The translations under genes and the position numbers were made by a program. From NCBI GenBank assembly GCA_946887045.1, contig CAMPKC010000090.1, positions 1 through 8,541 of the forward strand: a DNA stretch of 8,541 bases, written 5' to 3'. Origin of the DNA: an uncultured Sphingobacteriaceae bacterium. GTDB taxonomy: Bacteria; Bacteroidota; Bacteroidia; Sphingobacteriales; Sphingobacteriaceae. Below the pieces are notes generated by a model. That model was not told where the DNA came from. It saw nothing but the letters and a program-made list of their open reading frames with translations, and did not search any database. This document shows positions 1 to 7,332 of the stretch, in pieces. Position 1 is the stretch's first letter; the number at the start of each line of letters is the position of its first letter.

Positions 1-401
1 TCCATTTTCATGGCCTCCAATATCACCAGACTATCCCCCTTTTTTACTTCTTCGCCTTTCTTAACCAGTATATTCAACACCATTCCCGGCATCGGGGCTT
101 TTAACTCTTTGATGTGATGGGAAGCAGCCTTATCAAAGCCAAGCTTATGTAAAAGTTCATCATACTGATCAGAAATCTCCACTAAATACTCCTTTGAGTT
201 CACTTTCAGCAGAAGAGTTTTCTCCGCCTTTCTATGCTCAATAAGTTCTACCTGATAGGATTTATCTTTATACAGCACATGACTTAGCTGGCCATTTAGC
301 TGCTGATGATCAATTGACACTTTTTCACCATCATAAATAAAATTCCCGTCATCGCTGCCGAATGCATACAGATGCTTGCCGTTTATCCTGACCTTATACA
401 T
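1..401 (-). CDS. Biotin carboxyl carrier (biotinyl-domain) subunit of an acyl-CoA carboxylase, 3' end cut by window
   Basis: This is the biotin-bearing subunit of a biotin-dependent acyl-CoA carboxylase (acetyl-, propionyl- or methylmalonyl-CoA type). It would carry carboxyl-biotin in the cytoplasm between a biotin carboxylase and a carboxyltransferase. My own translation gives 133 complete codons from the ATG at 401-399. The first ~95 residues are a poorly conserved N-terminal region. A biotinyl/lipoyl domain starts near residue 100 with KAPMPGMV and reaches EAMKM at 129-133, where K132 is the expected biotinylated lysine. The reading frame leaves the window two bases later, so the last roughly 30-40 residues of the domain are missing. 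The start lies one base after the stop of the DUF4159 gene, which implies co-transcription and probable translational coupling. The carboxylase partners would be expected beyond the left edge but are not visible, so the exact substrate cannot be named and no symbol is assigned. The family call is firm. Confidence 0.9.
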   Translation of the reverse strand, partial: MYKVRINGKHLYAFGSDDGNFIYDGEKVSIDHQQLNGQLSHVLYKDKSYQVELIEHRKAEKTLLLKVNSKEYLVEISDQYDELLHKLGFDKAASHHIKELKAPMPGMVLNILVKKGEEVKKGDSLVILEAMKM

Positions 402-402
402 A

Positions 403-1059
403 TTATTGAGTTAAAGCATACTGAACTAAGTTAGCTCCCATCTTCAAAGCTTTGTCCCTCGTCTCAGGAGTATCCCCGGCATAGGTGCCTGCATCTTCCC
501 AACCGTTGCCCAAATCCGTTTCGTAAGAATAATAACAAACCAATCGGCCTTTGTATATCAATCCCAGTCCCTGTGGGCGCTTACCATCATGTTCATGAAT
601 CTTCGGAATACCGCCGGGAAATTTAAACTTTTGCTGATATACGGGATGACTCGAAGGCAATTCAACAAAGCTTAATTCGGGAAATACTTTTTTCATCTGC
701 GGTCGGATAAATTTATCCAGTCCGTAATTGTCGTCGATGTGAAGAAAACCTCCGGCCATCAAATACTTCCGCAGATTTTGTGCTTCCTGATCAGAGAATA
801 CCACATTGCCATGACCCGTCATATAAATAAAAGGATAATTAAACAGATCGCCACTGCCGACCTCAACAATTGACTCCTCAGATTGGAAGTTGGTACCAAT
901 GTTTTTGTTGCAAAACTCAATCAAATTAACTAGCGCACTGCGATTCGCATACCAGTCACCACCACCATTATACTTTAATTTACCTAATTTATACGAAGGA
1001 GCTGTCAAGCCGCTAAGTACAGTAAGGGCAAATAATCCAAACAAAAGCAGCTTCTTCAT
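403..1059 (-). CDS. DUF4159 domain-containing exported protein
   Basis: This is a 218-residue protein that I recognise as a stand-alone DUF4159 domain; its molecular function is not known to me. Residues 1-20 look like a signal peptide (MKK, then a leucine-rich core, then GLTA before PSYK), so the mature part is probably periplasmic. The body has features typical of the domain: LKYNGGGDWYANR near 28-40, IYMTGHGNVVFSD at 78-90, GGFLHIDDNYG at 103-113, and a C-terminal YSYETDLGNGWED at 177-189. The family is generally thought to have a glutamine-amidotransferase-like fold. The GHG and HIDD segments sit where such folds often place functional residues, but I see no classical catalytic triad. In other bacteria DUF4159 can be fused to BatA-like membrane regions; here it is alone. 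The gene starts 61 bp after rsmE and ends one base before the biotin-carrier gene. The ATG is chosen because it gives a clean signal peptide. Confidence 0.88.
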   Translation of the reverse strand: MKKLLLFGLFALTVLSGLTAPSYKLGKLKYNGGGDWYANRSALVNLIEFCNKNIGTNFQSEESIVEVGSGDLFNYPFIYMTGHGNVVFSDQEAQNLRKYLMAGGFLHIDDNYGLDKFIRPQMKKVFPELSFVELPSSHPVYQQKFKFPGGIPKIHEHDGKRPQGLGLIYKGRLVCYYSYETDLGNGWEDAGTYAGDTPETRDKALKMGANLVQYALTQ

Positions 1060-1102
1060 TAGATATTTTTAATATGATGTAAGCTCTCCAGCTAAATCCA
1101 AT

Positions 1103-1119
1103 CAATCGTCCCGCGATTG
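1103..1119 (-). other. Perfect 6-bp hairpin just after rsmE
   Basis: CAATCG (1103-1108) and CGATTG (1114-1119) are exact reverse complements around a five-base loop. The stem begins one base after the rsmE stop codon and lies at the head of the 61-bp gap before the DUF4159 gene. It could be a weak transcription pause or an RNA 3'-end stabiliser. No U-run follows on the minus strand (the next bases are ATTGGATTT), so it does not meet the form of an intrinsic terminator. Confidence 0.35.
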
Positions 1120-1120
1120 T

Positions 1121-1819
1121 TTAACGGTTTAAAAAGTTTATTTCAAAGCAGGCCTGCAGGGCAGCGGTTTCTGTTCTCAGCCTGGCGCTTCCTAAAGTTA
1201 CAGGAATATATCCTGAATTAAGAGCAGAATCCAGTTCAGATGGAGAAAAATCTCCCTCAGGCCCTATTAACACAATATAGTGGCCATGCAGACTTATTTT
1301 ATCACTTAACGCACTTTTCTCGCTGTCGATACAATGAGCAATAAATCTTTGTGATCCCGCCTTTTGTATAAAATCTTTGAAGCGGGAAGGCTCGTTAAGC
1401 TTAGGGTGATAAGCTTTAAGCGATTGCTTTACGGCAGAGGTTATTATTTTATTCAGACGTTCGGTTTTTACTTCCTTACGTTCAGATCTTTCGCAGATGA
1501 TCGGAGTAATTTCATCAATTCCTATTTCAGTAGCTTTTTCGAGGAACCATTCAAAGCGATCAATATTTTTTGTGGGGGCTACCGCGATATGAAGGTAATG
1601 ATTACGCTTCGAAAACTCCTGCTGATGTTCCAGTACTTTTAAAAGGGTACGTTTAGGGTGGGGATTCACAATTTCTGCAACATAAAAGCCGCCCCTGCCG
1701 TCTATCAGATTTACCCGGTCGCCCTGCACAAGTCGTAATACCTTAACGCAGTGCCGGCTTTCCTCTTCGTTCAGTTCATAGCTCTCACCGGATATATCCG
1801 GAGTATAAAATAGGTGCAT
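1121..1819 (-). CDS. rsmE: 16S rRNA (uracil(1498)-N(3))-methyltransferase RsmE
   Basis: RsmE methylates N3 of U1498 (E. coli numbering) in helix 44 of 16S rRNA using S-adenosylmethionine, acting in the cytoplasm on assembled 30S subunits. The 232-residue length is normal for the family. An N-terminal PUA-like domain occupies about residues 1-70, including the conserved ESRHCVKVLRL near 20-30. The SPOUT-fold methyltransferase domain follows from about 73. It contains EKATEIGIDEI (94-104), the KQSLKAYHPKL variant of the usual family motif (131-141), the SAM-binding loop LIGPEGDFSPSE (184-195) and LGSARLRTETAALQA (209-223), which contribute to the characteristic knotted site. The start lies 11 bp after the CNNM/CBS gene, with an AGGTGA element just before the ATG. 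A hairpin follows the stop codon almost directly. No oddities are seen and identification is confident. Confidence 0.96.
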   Translation of the reverse strand: MHLFYTPDISGESYELNEEESRHCVKVLRLVQGDRVNLIDGRGGFYVAEIVNPHPKRTLLKVLEHQQEFSKRNHYLHIAVAPTKNIDRFEWFLEKATEIGIDEITPIICERSERKEVKTERLNKIITSAVKQSLKAYHPKLNEPSRFKDFIQKAGSQRFIAHCIDSEKSALSDKISLHGHYIVLIGPEGDFSPSELDSALNSGYIPVTLGSARLRTETAALQACFEINFLNR

Positions 1820-1822
1820 AGT

Positions 1823-1828
1823 TCACCT
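1823..1828 (-). promoter_or_regulatory. Shine-Dalgarno-like AGGTGA before rsmE
   Basis: The 11-bp gap between the CNNM/CBS stop and the rsmE ATG reads ACAGGTGAACT on the minus strand. Its AGGTGA matches part of the usual complement of the 16S 3' end and ends three bases before the ATG, which supports this start. Bacteroidota rarely depend on such sites, so its use is uncertain; the match is short enough to arise by chance. Confidence 0.33.
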
Positions 1829-1830
1829 GT

Positions 1831-3156
1831 TTAATGTTTATCAACAACGTCTTCCGGATTAATAACCAGTTCCATCTTTACCGATTCAACGTTTTGTTCT
1901 GACTTTTTTAAGATAGTTACATTATAGCCGTAGAATTCTTTGCTTTCTCCCACTTCGGGGATCTTGCCAAACAGGTCGCCCACTAATCCACCCACAGTAT
2001 CGTAATCTTCGTCCTCGGGCAGATCATGAGGAAGGTATTCGTTTACATCGTAAATAGTGGCGGAAGCGTTTACTATAAATTCTCCGTCCGATACCTTATC
2101 TACAATAGGCTTCTCTTCATCATACTCATCCTGAATCTCCCCAACAAGCTCTTCTACAATATCTTCCAGCGTAACCATACCTGCTGTACCGCCGAATTCA
2201 TCCAAAACAATAGCAATCTGAATCCTGCGAAGTTGAAACTCCGCCATCAGGTCGTTGATCTTCTTCGTTTCCGGAATGAGATAAGGCTTTCTAATGATAT
2301 CTTTCAGAACAAGCTCCTTTTTCTGGGCCAGTAACGGAAGGATGTCTTTCGCATGAATAACCCCGATAATTTTATCAATAGTTTCATCGTAGATCGGCAT
2401 GCGCGAATAGCCTTCTTTTACAAGGGTGTCGATAAGTTCGGCTACCGGTGTATTTTGTTCTATTCCTGATATTTTGGTGCGTGGTACCATGATATGTTTA
2501 ACCACACGCTCGTTAAAATCGAACACGTTTTTAATCAGCTCGTGCTCGTTCAAGTTCAGGGCACCGCTTTCTTTTCCCTGTTCCAACAGGTATTGTAACT
2601 CTTCCGAAGTATGCGCAGCTTCATGCGATCCGATTGCATTGATGCCGAACAATTTTAAAAGAGCGTTGGCGAAGCCATTGAGGAGAACGATAAACGGCCT
2701 AAATACCAGGTAAAATACATGTAAAGGGAAGGCAATAACCATCGTTACGCCTATAGGCCGCTGTATAGCTATAGATTTAGGCGCCAACTCTCCAAATACA
2801 ATATGCATAATTGTAATTACCGTAAAGGCGATAATTGGTGATGCAGTACTGGCCATAGAGGCTATAGTTGCCGGATTGGCGTTAAAAAAAGTGAGGACAT
2901 TAGTGATAATGTGTTCCATTACCGATTCGCCTACCCAACCTAATCCTAGGGAGGCTAAGGTAATACCCAGTTGCGTTGCGGCGAGGTAACCGTCTAAATG
3001 CTGAGTAATATGCTTGGCAGTTTTAGCCACCCGGCTCCCCGATTTGGCCTTTATCTCAATTTGAGAGGCTCTGACTTTTACAATAGCAAACTCTGCTGCT
3101 ACGAAAAACCCGTTCAGGAAAACCAGAAAAAACGTCCAAAATATCTGAAGTCCCAT
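1831..3156 (-). CDS. CNNM/CBS-domain membrane protein (CorC/TlyC 'hemolysin family' ion transporter)
   Basis: This 441-residue inner-membrane protein has the full CorC/CNNM architecture. The DUF21/CNNM transmembrane domain covers about residues 1-185, with an N-terminal hydrophobic helix and the conserved SLGLGWVGE (69-77) and FGELAPKSIAIQ (121-132). A CBS pair spans about 205-340, beginning near FNERVVKHIMVPRTKI and ending with VLDEFGGTAGMVTLEDIVEE (317-336). A C-terminal CorC_HlyC domain covers about 355-435 and includes DYDTVGGLVGDLFG (384-397). Such proteins are often labelled hemolysins, but structural and physiological work on relatives supports Mg2+ (or Co2+) export or homeostasis, with CBS domains binding ATP-Mg. 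A transport role here is inferred from family. The ATG lies 4 bp after the ppa stop and the stop lies 11 bp before rsmE, so it is almost certainly co-transcribed with both. Paralogues such as GldE share this layout, and I cannot exclude that from sequence alone. Confidence 0.92.
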   Translation of the reverse strand: MGLQIFWTFFLVFLNGFFVAAEFAIVKVRASQIEIKAKSGSRVAKTAKHITQHLDGYLAATQLGITLASLGLGWVGESVMEHIITNVLTFFNANPATIASMASTASPIIAFTVITIMHIVFGELAPKSIAIQRPIGVTMVIAFPLHVFYLVFRPFIVLLNGFANALLKLFGINAIGSHEAAHTSEELQYLLEQGKESGALNLNEHELIKNVFDFNERVVKHIMVPRTKISGIEQNTPVAELIDTLVKEGYSRMPIYDETIDKIIGVIHAKDILPLLAQKKELVLKDIIRKPYLIPETKKINDLMAEFQLRRIQIAIVLDEFGGTAGMVTLEDIVEELVGEIQDEYDEEKPIVDKVSDGEFIVNASATIYDVNEYLPHDLPEDEDYDTVGGLVGDLFGKIPEVGESKEFYGYNVTILKKSEQNVESVKMELVINPEDVVDKH

Positions 3157-3160
3157 TCAG

Positions 3161-3706
3161 TTAAATTAGATTAACGAATGTGCTCTTATAAAGCTCTAAG
3201 CTTTCCTCGATCACTTTAAAGGCATACTCTTTGCCAAGCAGGTCTTCAATAGAAACATTTTTATGCTCAAGGGCCTTGTAGTCCTGGAAAAAACGCACAA
3301 TTTCTTTCATTGCATGCGGTGGAAGTTCTGTCAGGTCATCAATATAATTAACAGACATATCATTTTTCGCTACCGCGATAATTTTATCATCCTGCTCGCC
3401 ATTATCAACCATGTGCATTACGCCAATAACTTTAGCTTCGATAATTGACATAGGATACACGTCAGCAGAGCATAAAACCAGGATATCCAGCGGATCATGA
3501 TCGTCGCAATATGTTTGAGGAATGAAACCGTAATTGGCAGGGTACATTACTGACGAAAACAAAATTCTGTCTAACCGTAAAAGCCCTGAATCTTTATCTA
3601 TTTCATATTTTGCTTTTGATCCCTTCGGGATCTCTATGATGGCATTAACAAGATTTGGAATTTCGTCACCGGGTGAAACAGAATGCCAGGGATGGTCTTT
3701 ACTCAT
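3161..3706 (-). CDS. ppa: Inorganic pyrophosphatase (family I, soluble)
   Basis: This cytoplasmic enzyme hydrolyses pyrophosphate to two phosphates with Mg2+, pulling biosynthetic reactions forward. The 181-residue length is typical of bacterial family I enzymes. The active-site residues known from E. coli PPase are present with an almost constant +4 offset: KYE at 33-35 (K33, E35), R47, Y59 in YPANYG, the metal-binding D69-H-D71-P-L-D74 cluster, and D101, D106 and K108 in the following loop. The only departure from the textbook signature is His70 at its second position, where small or acidic residues are usual; the three aspartates are intact. The gene follows dedA by 44 bp and precedes the CNNM/CBS gene by 4 bp. 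The 44-bp gap is AT-rich and could hold a promoter, but I find no clear match to the Bacteroidota consensus. Identification is confident. Confidence 0.97.
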   Translation of the reverse strand: MSKDHPWHSVSPGDEIPNLVNAIIEIPKGSKAKYEIDKDSGLLRLDRILFSSVMYPANYGFIPQTYCDDHDPLDILVLCSADVYPMSIIEAKVIGVMHMVDNGEQDDKIIAVAKNDMSVNYIDDLTELPPHAMKEIVRFFQDYKALEHKNVSIEDLLGKEYAFKVIEESLELYKSTFVNLI

Positions 3707-3750
3707 ATGTGGTTGTATATTTTCGTTAAACTAAACTATCGATATTTTGT

Positions 3751-4377
3751 TTAAGGTAATTTCCTTTTTAAATAGGTCCATATCAGGGGGATTGCTGTAA
3801 CCGCAATAAATCCCATAATGATATAGAAAAGATATTGATTTACTTCATCTGCGAACTTAATTCCCAGAAAATACCCCAGAAGTGTGAGAGAAGAGATCCA
3901 GAGAAAAGCGCCCGACACGTTATAAAGCGCAAACCTTCGGTAATCCAAACCTATCATTCCCGCAATAATGGGGGCAAAGGTCCTAACTATAGGGATAAAT
4001 CGTCCCATGATTAAAGCAAATGCTCCTTGTCTATTGTAATACGTCTCAGCGGCTTTTAAGTACTGCTGTTTAAAAAAAAATGAATCTTTGCGTTTGTACA
4101 AAGCCGGGCCCGTTTTCTTTCCAAACCAATAACCTATAAAATTCCCGGCGATGGCAGCAACTATCAACCCGATTATTAATACATGAATGCCTACATCCAG
4201 TTTATTGGTGGCCACAAACATGCCGGCCAGAAACAGTAAATAATCACCTGGGAGAAAGAATCCGAAAAAAAGTCCGGTTTCAGCAAAAACCACAAAAAGG
4301 AGGACGTAAAATCCACCTTCTCTCAGTAAAGTCTCCGGATTTATTAAATGTTGAATTGAATCCCAGATTTCGTACAT
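3751..4377 (-). CDS. DedA family (VTT/SNARE-associated domain) integral membrane protein
   Basis: This 208-residue polytopic inner-membrane protein belongs to the DedA superfamily. Members are linked to lipid scrambling or undecaprenyl-phosphate and phospholipid recycling, and several depend on or support proton motive force and envelope integrity. The two signature regions are present: FAETGLFFGFFLPGDYLLF (31-49), with acidic residues E33 and D45, and GRFIPIVRTFAPIIAG (125-140), with R126 and R132. These match the essential acidic and arginine positions described in E. coli YqjA/YghB. About five to six hydrophobic segments are evident, with a basic C-terminus (KRKLP). Residues around 100-102 (FFF) are encoded by a run of nine T on the coding strand. 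The gene lies 54 bp downstream of nuoN and 44 bp upstream of ppa. The specific substrate cannot be deduced. Confidence 0.94.
   Translation of the reverse strand: MYEIWDSIQHLINPETLLREGGFYVLLFVVFAETGLFFGFFLPGDYLLFLAGMFVATNKLDVGIHVLIIGLIVAAIAGNFIGYWFGKKTGPALYKRKDSFFFKQQYLKAAETYYNRQGAFALIMGRFIPIVRTFAPIIAGMIGLDYRRFALYNVSGAFLWISSLTLLGYFLGIKFADEVNQYLFYIIMGFIAVTAIPLIWTYLKRKLP
4072..4080. repeat. Nine-base A/T homopolymer inside dedA
   Basis: Nine consecutive A on the plus strand, T9 on the coding strand, encode three phenylalanines at about residues 100-102 of DedA, followed by AAA for lysine. As written the frame is intact. Tracts of this length are known slippage sites in replication, transcription and sequencing, and loss or gain of one base would disrupt the second half of the protein, including the essential arginine region. 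Confidence 0.6.
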
Positions 4378-4400
4378 ATTTGAATACCCGTAAATCTACG

Positions 4401-4432
4401 ATTATTAAAATAATTTTTAATTTTTTAATAAT
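4401..4432 (-). terminator. A/T-only inverted repeat after nuoN, possible weak terminator
   Basis: ATTATTAAAA at 4401-4410 is a perfect reverse complement of TTTTAATAAT at 4423-4432, giving a 10-bp stem with a 12-base loop. It starts on the last base of the nuoN stop codon and fills most of the gap before dedA. It could end or attenuate transcription of the nuo operon. The stem has no G-C pairs and no separate U-tract follows it, so an intrinsic terminator of ordinary strength is doubtful. The repeat may simply reflect AT-rich composition. Confidence 0.3.
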
Positions 4433-5811
4433 CAGATAAGATCGGAAATAAAACCGGGATAGATTCCTAATATCAACGTAGCAAGAGTAGAGATAATTAA
4501 TACCAGTTTAAACGACACAGGGATCAATAATTCGTTTCGTTCTGCATCTCTGAAATACATAGCTATAACCACGCGGAAGTAATAGAAGATACCCACTATG
4601 GCATTTAGAACTGCAAATACGGCAAGATAGGTGTGATACTGAGACAGTGCTCCGGCAAACATCATAAATTTACCAATGAAGCCTGCTGTTAGAGGAATTC
4701 CCGCAAGCGAAAGCATAGCCACCGTTAAAGTGATGGCTAGCAAAGGATTCTTCTTGGCCAGTCCGTTAAAACTATCGAAGCTATCGCTGCCGACTTGTCT
4801 TTGCACAACCATAAGGGCTGCAAATGCTATAATCGAAGCAATGGTATACGCTGCGGCATATACGAAAATGGCATTACCAGACGAGCTGCTTAACGCGATA
4901 AGTGCAAAAAGCATATAACCTACATGAGAGATACTTGAAAAAGCAAGCATTCTTTTAAAGTGCTGCTGATACACTGCTGTTACGTTTCCGATGAGCAGAG
5001 ATAATGAGGCAAGCACAACCAGAACCGGGGTCCAGAACTCCTGCAAAGGCGACAGACTCATATAGAAAAGACGCAGGAAAGCTGCAAATACCGCAGTTTT
5101 CACTACCGTACTCATAAATGCTGTTATAAGGGTTGGAGCGCCCTCATATACATCAGGTGTCCAGAAATGAAAAGGTGCAGATCCCGCTTTAAAGCCTAGA
5201 CCAATAATCATCAACAAAATCCCTGCGTAAAATATCGGAGATATCTCGCTGCCGTTGGCATAATTCCTTATCTCCGCCAGATCAAAAGAACCCGAAGCTC
5301 CGTATAGCAGAGTAATGCCAAACAGTAGGAAGCCTGTCGAAAAAGCTCCCATAAGGAAGTATTTTAACGCAGCTTCATTTGATGCATAGTCACGCTTTTT
5401 AATCCCCGTAAGGATGTATAAACTTACAGACATGATCTCTATGCCGATGAACAGCATGGATAAATTGTGATAAGAGGATATGATGATAATACCAACGAGC
5501 GAAAAAAGAATGATGGTATAATACTCTGCCACGTTCGTGCTGATGCGCTCAAAATAATCTTTCGAAAGCATCAGTATTAAAATGGTAGACAAAATAGCGA
5601 TGGAAGAGAAAGCCACAGCAAAATTATTGAACAGCAGCATCCCGCTAAAGATGGTACGGGCATTATTTGCCCAGTCCCAGTGGTTAAGGCTTAGTCCGAA
5701 TGCTACTACCAGACCAACGATAGACACAGGTAATAATGCCTTGCCTGCTTTAAAAAGTCCGAGGTATAGAACCAGTATAGCTAAAAGAGATATCGTTATT
5801 ATTACGTCCAT
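4432..5811 (-). CDS. nuoN: NADH-quinone oxidoreductase subunit N
   Basis: NuoN is one of the three antiporter-like proton-translocating subunits in the membrane arm of respiratory complex I. At 459 residues it is somewhat shorter than the 485-residue E. coli protein, but the whole family core is present and hydrophobic throughout, as expected for about 14 transmembrane helices. The conserved charged residues of the half-channels can be placed: E125 in LFIGIEIMSVS, K208 in GLGFKAGSAPFHFWTPDVYE, K238 in MSTVVKTA, and K381 in LTAGFIGKFMMF. These appear to match E. coli E133, K217, K247 and K395. The central HFKRMLAFSSISHVGY segment (284-299) is also typical. The start is 17 bp after nuoM, and the order nuoL-nuoM-nuoN is the standard operon end. 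The stop is TGA at 4434-4432, directly against an A/T inverted repeat. Confidence 0.97.
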   Translation of the reverse strand: MDVIITISLLAILVLYLGLFKAGKALLPVSIVGLVVAFGLSLNHWDWANNARTIFSGMLLFNNFAVAFSSIAILSTILILMLSKDYFERISTNVAEYYTIILFSLVGIIIISSYHNLSMLFIGIEIMSVSLYILTGIKKRDYASNEAALKYFLMGAFSTGFLLFGITLLYGASGSFDLAEIRNYANGSEISPIFYAGILLMIIGLGFKAGSAPFHFWTPDVYEGAPTLITAFMSTVVKTAVFAAFLRLFYMSLSPLQEFWTPVLVVLASLSLLIGNVTAVYQQHFKRMLAFSSISHVGYMLFALIALSSSSGNAIFVYAAAYTIASIIAFAALMVVQRQVGSDSFDSFNGLAKKNPLLAITLTVAMLSLAGIPLTAGFIGKFMMFAGALSQYHTYLAVFAVLNAIVGIFYYFRVVIAMYFRDAERNELLIPVSFKLVLIISTLATLILGIYPGFISDLI

Positions 5812-5828
5812 GTTGTCTCTATCACTTT

Positions 5829-7310
5829 CTAATGTATGTATGGATTTATTCCCGCAATGCGATTATTCACAAATTCAATCAATGCTTTAGATGAGGCATT
5901 CGAAATGTCTAATAAAGGCTGAGGATAAACACCAATGAAAATCACTAAAGCGCCAACTATAAACAATACCACTTTTTCCGAGCCGGCAATTTCCGGGAAA
6001 TTAAGCGTACTGTCATTGGTTTCGCCCAGCATAACACGCTGATACATTCTAAGCATATATACGGCGCTGAATATTATGGTAAGGCCTGAAATTCCTGCGG
6101 CCCAGATATTGTATTTATAAACCCCGAACAGAAGCAAAAACTCACCGATAAATCCGTTGGTAAGCGGCAATGCTACCGTTCCAAGCAACACGATCAGGAA
6201 GGCGATGGCAAACTGTGGTGCGACTTTGGCTATCCCGCCCATACTGCTGATTTCCCGTGTATTTAATCTTCTGCTGATGATATCTAAAACAAAGAATAAT
6301 CCGAACACATTAATACCGTGACTAATCATTTGGATCATGGCACCTTGTAATCCCTGAATATTCCAGGCAAAAATACCCGCAGAGATTAGCCCGACGTGAG
6401 AGATTGACGAATAAGCGACAAGTCGCTTGGCATCCTTTTGTGTGAAAGCTATTATTGCGGCGTACACAACTCCTATAATCGATAATATTAATGCTGTTTG
6501 GCCCCATTCATCAAAGCCCAGTGGCGCTATTGGAATTAACCAGCGTATAACACCATAGATACCCATCTTAAGCATAATACCTGATAAAAGCATCGTTCCG
6601 GCAGTTGGAGCCTCGGTATAGGTATCAGGTTGCCATGTGTGGAAAGGAAATATCGGCATCTTGATAGCAAAGGCAAGAAAGAATGCCCAGAATATCCAGC
6701 CTTGTGTAGCGGCATCCAGGTTCAGGTTATAAAATGAATCAAGACTGAAGCTTTTGTAGGGAGTATTAACGTACATAAAAATAATGCCTAATAGCATTAT
6801 CAAACTCCCGCCAATAGTGTAAATGAAAAACTTAAGGTTAACCTTAATCCTGTTCTCACCGCCCCAGATGGCGCAAATGAAGTAAATAGGTATCAATGCT
6901 GCTTCCCATCCAATATAAAAAAGGAATGCGTCCAATGCGGTAAACACAAGCAGTAAACCGCTTTGCATAAACAAGATCAATCCGTAAAATGCACCGGTAC
7001 TTTTATAATGGTGCTTAAAGCTCGAAAGAATGATAAGCGGGATCAAGCCATTGGTTAACAACACCATCATCATGCTTATTCCATCAATACCGGCTCTGAA
7101 ACGAATACCGTAAGTGCTCAGCCACGGATAATCAACACCGAACTGGAATCTTGAAGAATATTGATTGAAGTTAATAAGGAGATAAACTGTCAGACCTAAT
7201 GATAACAACGACCAGATTAATGCCAGGGTTTTTGCCTGTTGTGATTTACCAAGCAACGATGTAAATATTGCACCGAGGATGGGTAAAAATATAAGCAGTA
7301 AAATTTCCAT
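5829..7310 (-). CDS. nuoM: NADH-quinone oxidoreductase subunit M
   Basis: NuoM is the middle antiporter-like subunit of the complex I membrane arm and forms a proton channel between NuoL and NuoN. The 493-residue length is close to the family norm (about 500). Family landmarks in order are the AGIDGISMMMVLLTN segment (73-87), E136 in GWEAALIPIYF, K217 in FAIKMPIFPFHTWQPDTYTE, K248 in GIMLKMGIYGVIRW, the QKDAKRLVAYSSISHVG loop-helix (291-307), and E390 in TNGFIGEFLLLFG. These appear to correspond to E. coli E144, K234, K265 and E407, so the proton path looks intact. About 14 transmembrane segments are expected. The gene begins 22 bp after nuoL and ends 17 bp before nuoN, consistent with a single operon. 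No alternative start fits better, because the ATG at 7310-7308 leads straight into the first hydrophobic helix. Confidence 0.97.
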   Translation of the reverse strand: MEILLLIFLPILGAIFTSLLGKSQQAKTLALIWSLLSLGLTVYLLINFNQYSSRFQFGVDYPWLSTYGIRFRAGIDGISMMMVLLTNGLIPLIILSSFKHHYKSTGAFYGLILFMQSGLLLVFTALDAFLFYIGWEAALIPIYFICAIWGGENRIKVNLKFFIYTIGGSLIMLLGIIFMYVNTPYKSFSLDSFYNLNLDAATQGWIFWAFFLAFAIKMPIFPFHTWQPDTYTEAPTAGTMLLSGIMLKMGIYGVIRWLIPIAPLGFDEWGQTALILSIIGVVYAAIIAFTQKDAKRLVAYSSISHVGLISAGIFAWNIQGLQGAMIQMISHGINVFGLFFVLDIISRRLNTREISSMGGIAKVAPQFAIAFLIVLLGTVALPLTNGFIGEFLLLFGVYKYNIWAAGISGLTIIFSAVYMLRMYQRVMLGETNDSTLNFPEIAGSEKVVLFIVGALVIFIGVYPQPLLDISNASSKALIEFVNNRIAGINPYIH

Positions 7311-7332
7311 CTATATGTTCTTATCCCTCTTA

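Noticed and set aside
1364..2713. Plus-strand open frames of about 90-100 codons opposite rsmE and the CNNM/CBS gene
   Set aside because: They are antisense to well-supported conserved genes, with compositions rich in Phe, Cys, Ser and Arg and no domain or signal of their own.
3731..3738. TAGTTTAG (minus strand) upstream of ppa as a Bacteroidota -7 promoter element
   Set aside because: It has one mismatch to TAnnTTTG, and no TTG-like -33 element occurs at the right distance upstream. In AT-rich DNA this is expected by chance.
5582..5890. Plus-strand 102-codon frame crossing the nuoN/nuoM junction
   Set aside because: It is antisense to two confident nuo genes, and its translation shows no family features.
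6322..6507. 61-codon frame on the minus strand inside nuoM
   Set aside because: It lies in a different frame within strongly conserved nuoM sequence, has no recognisable domain and does not look like a real protein.
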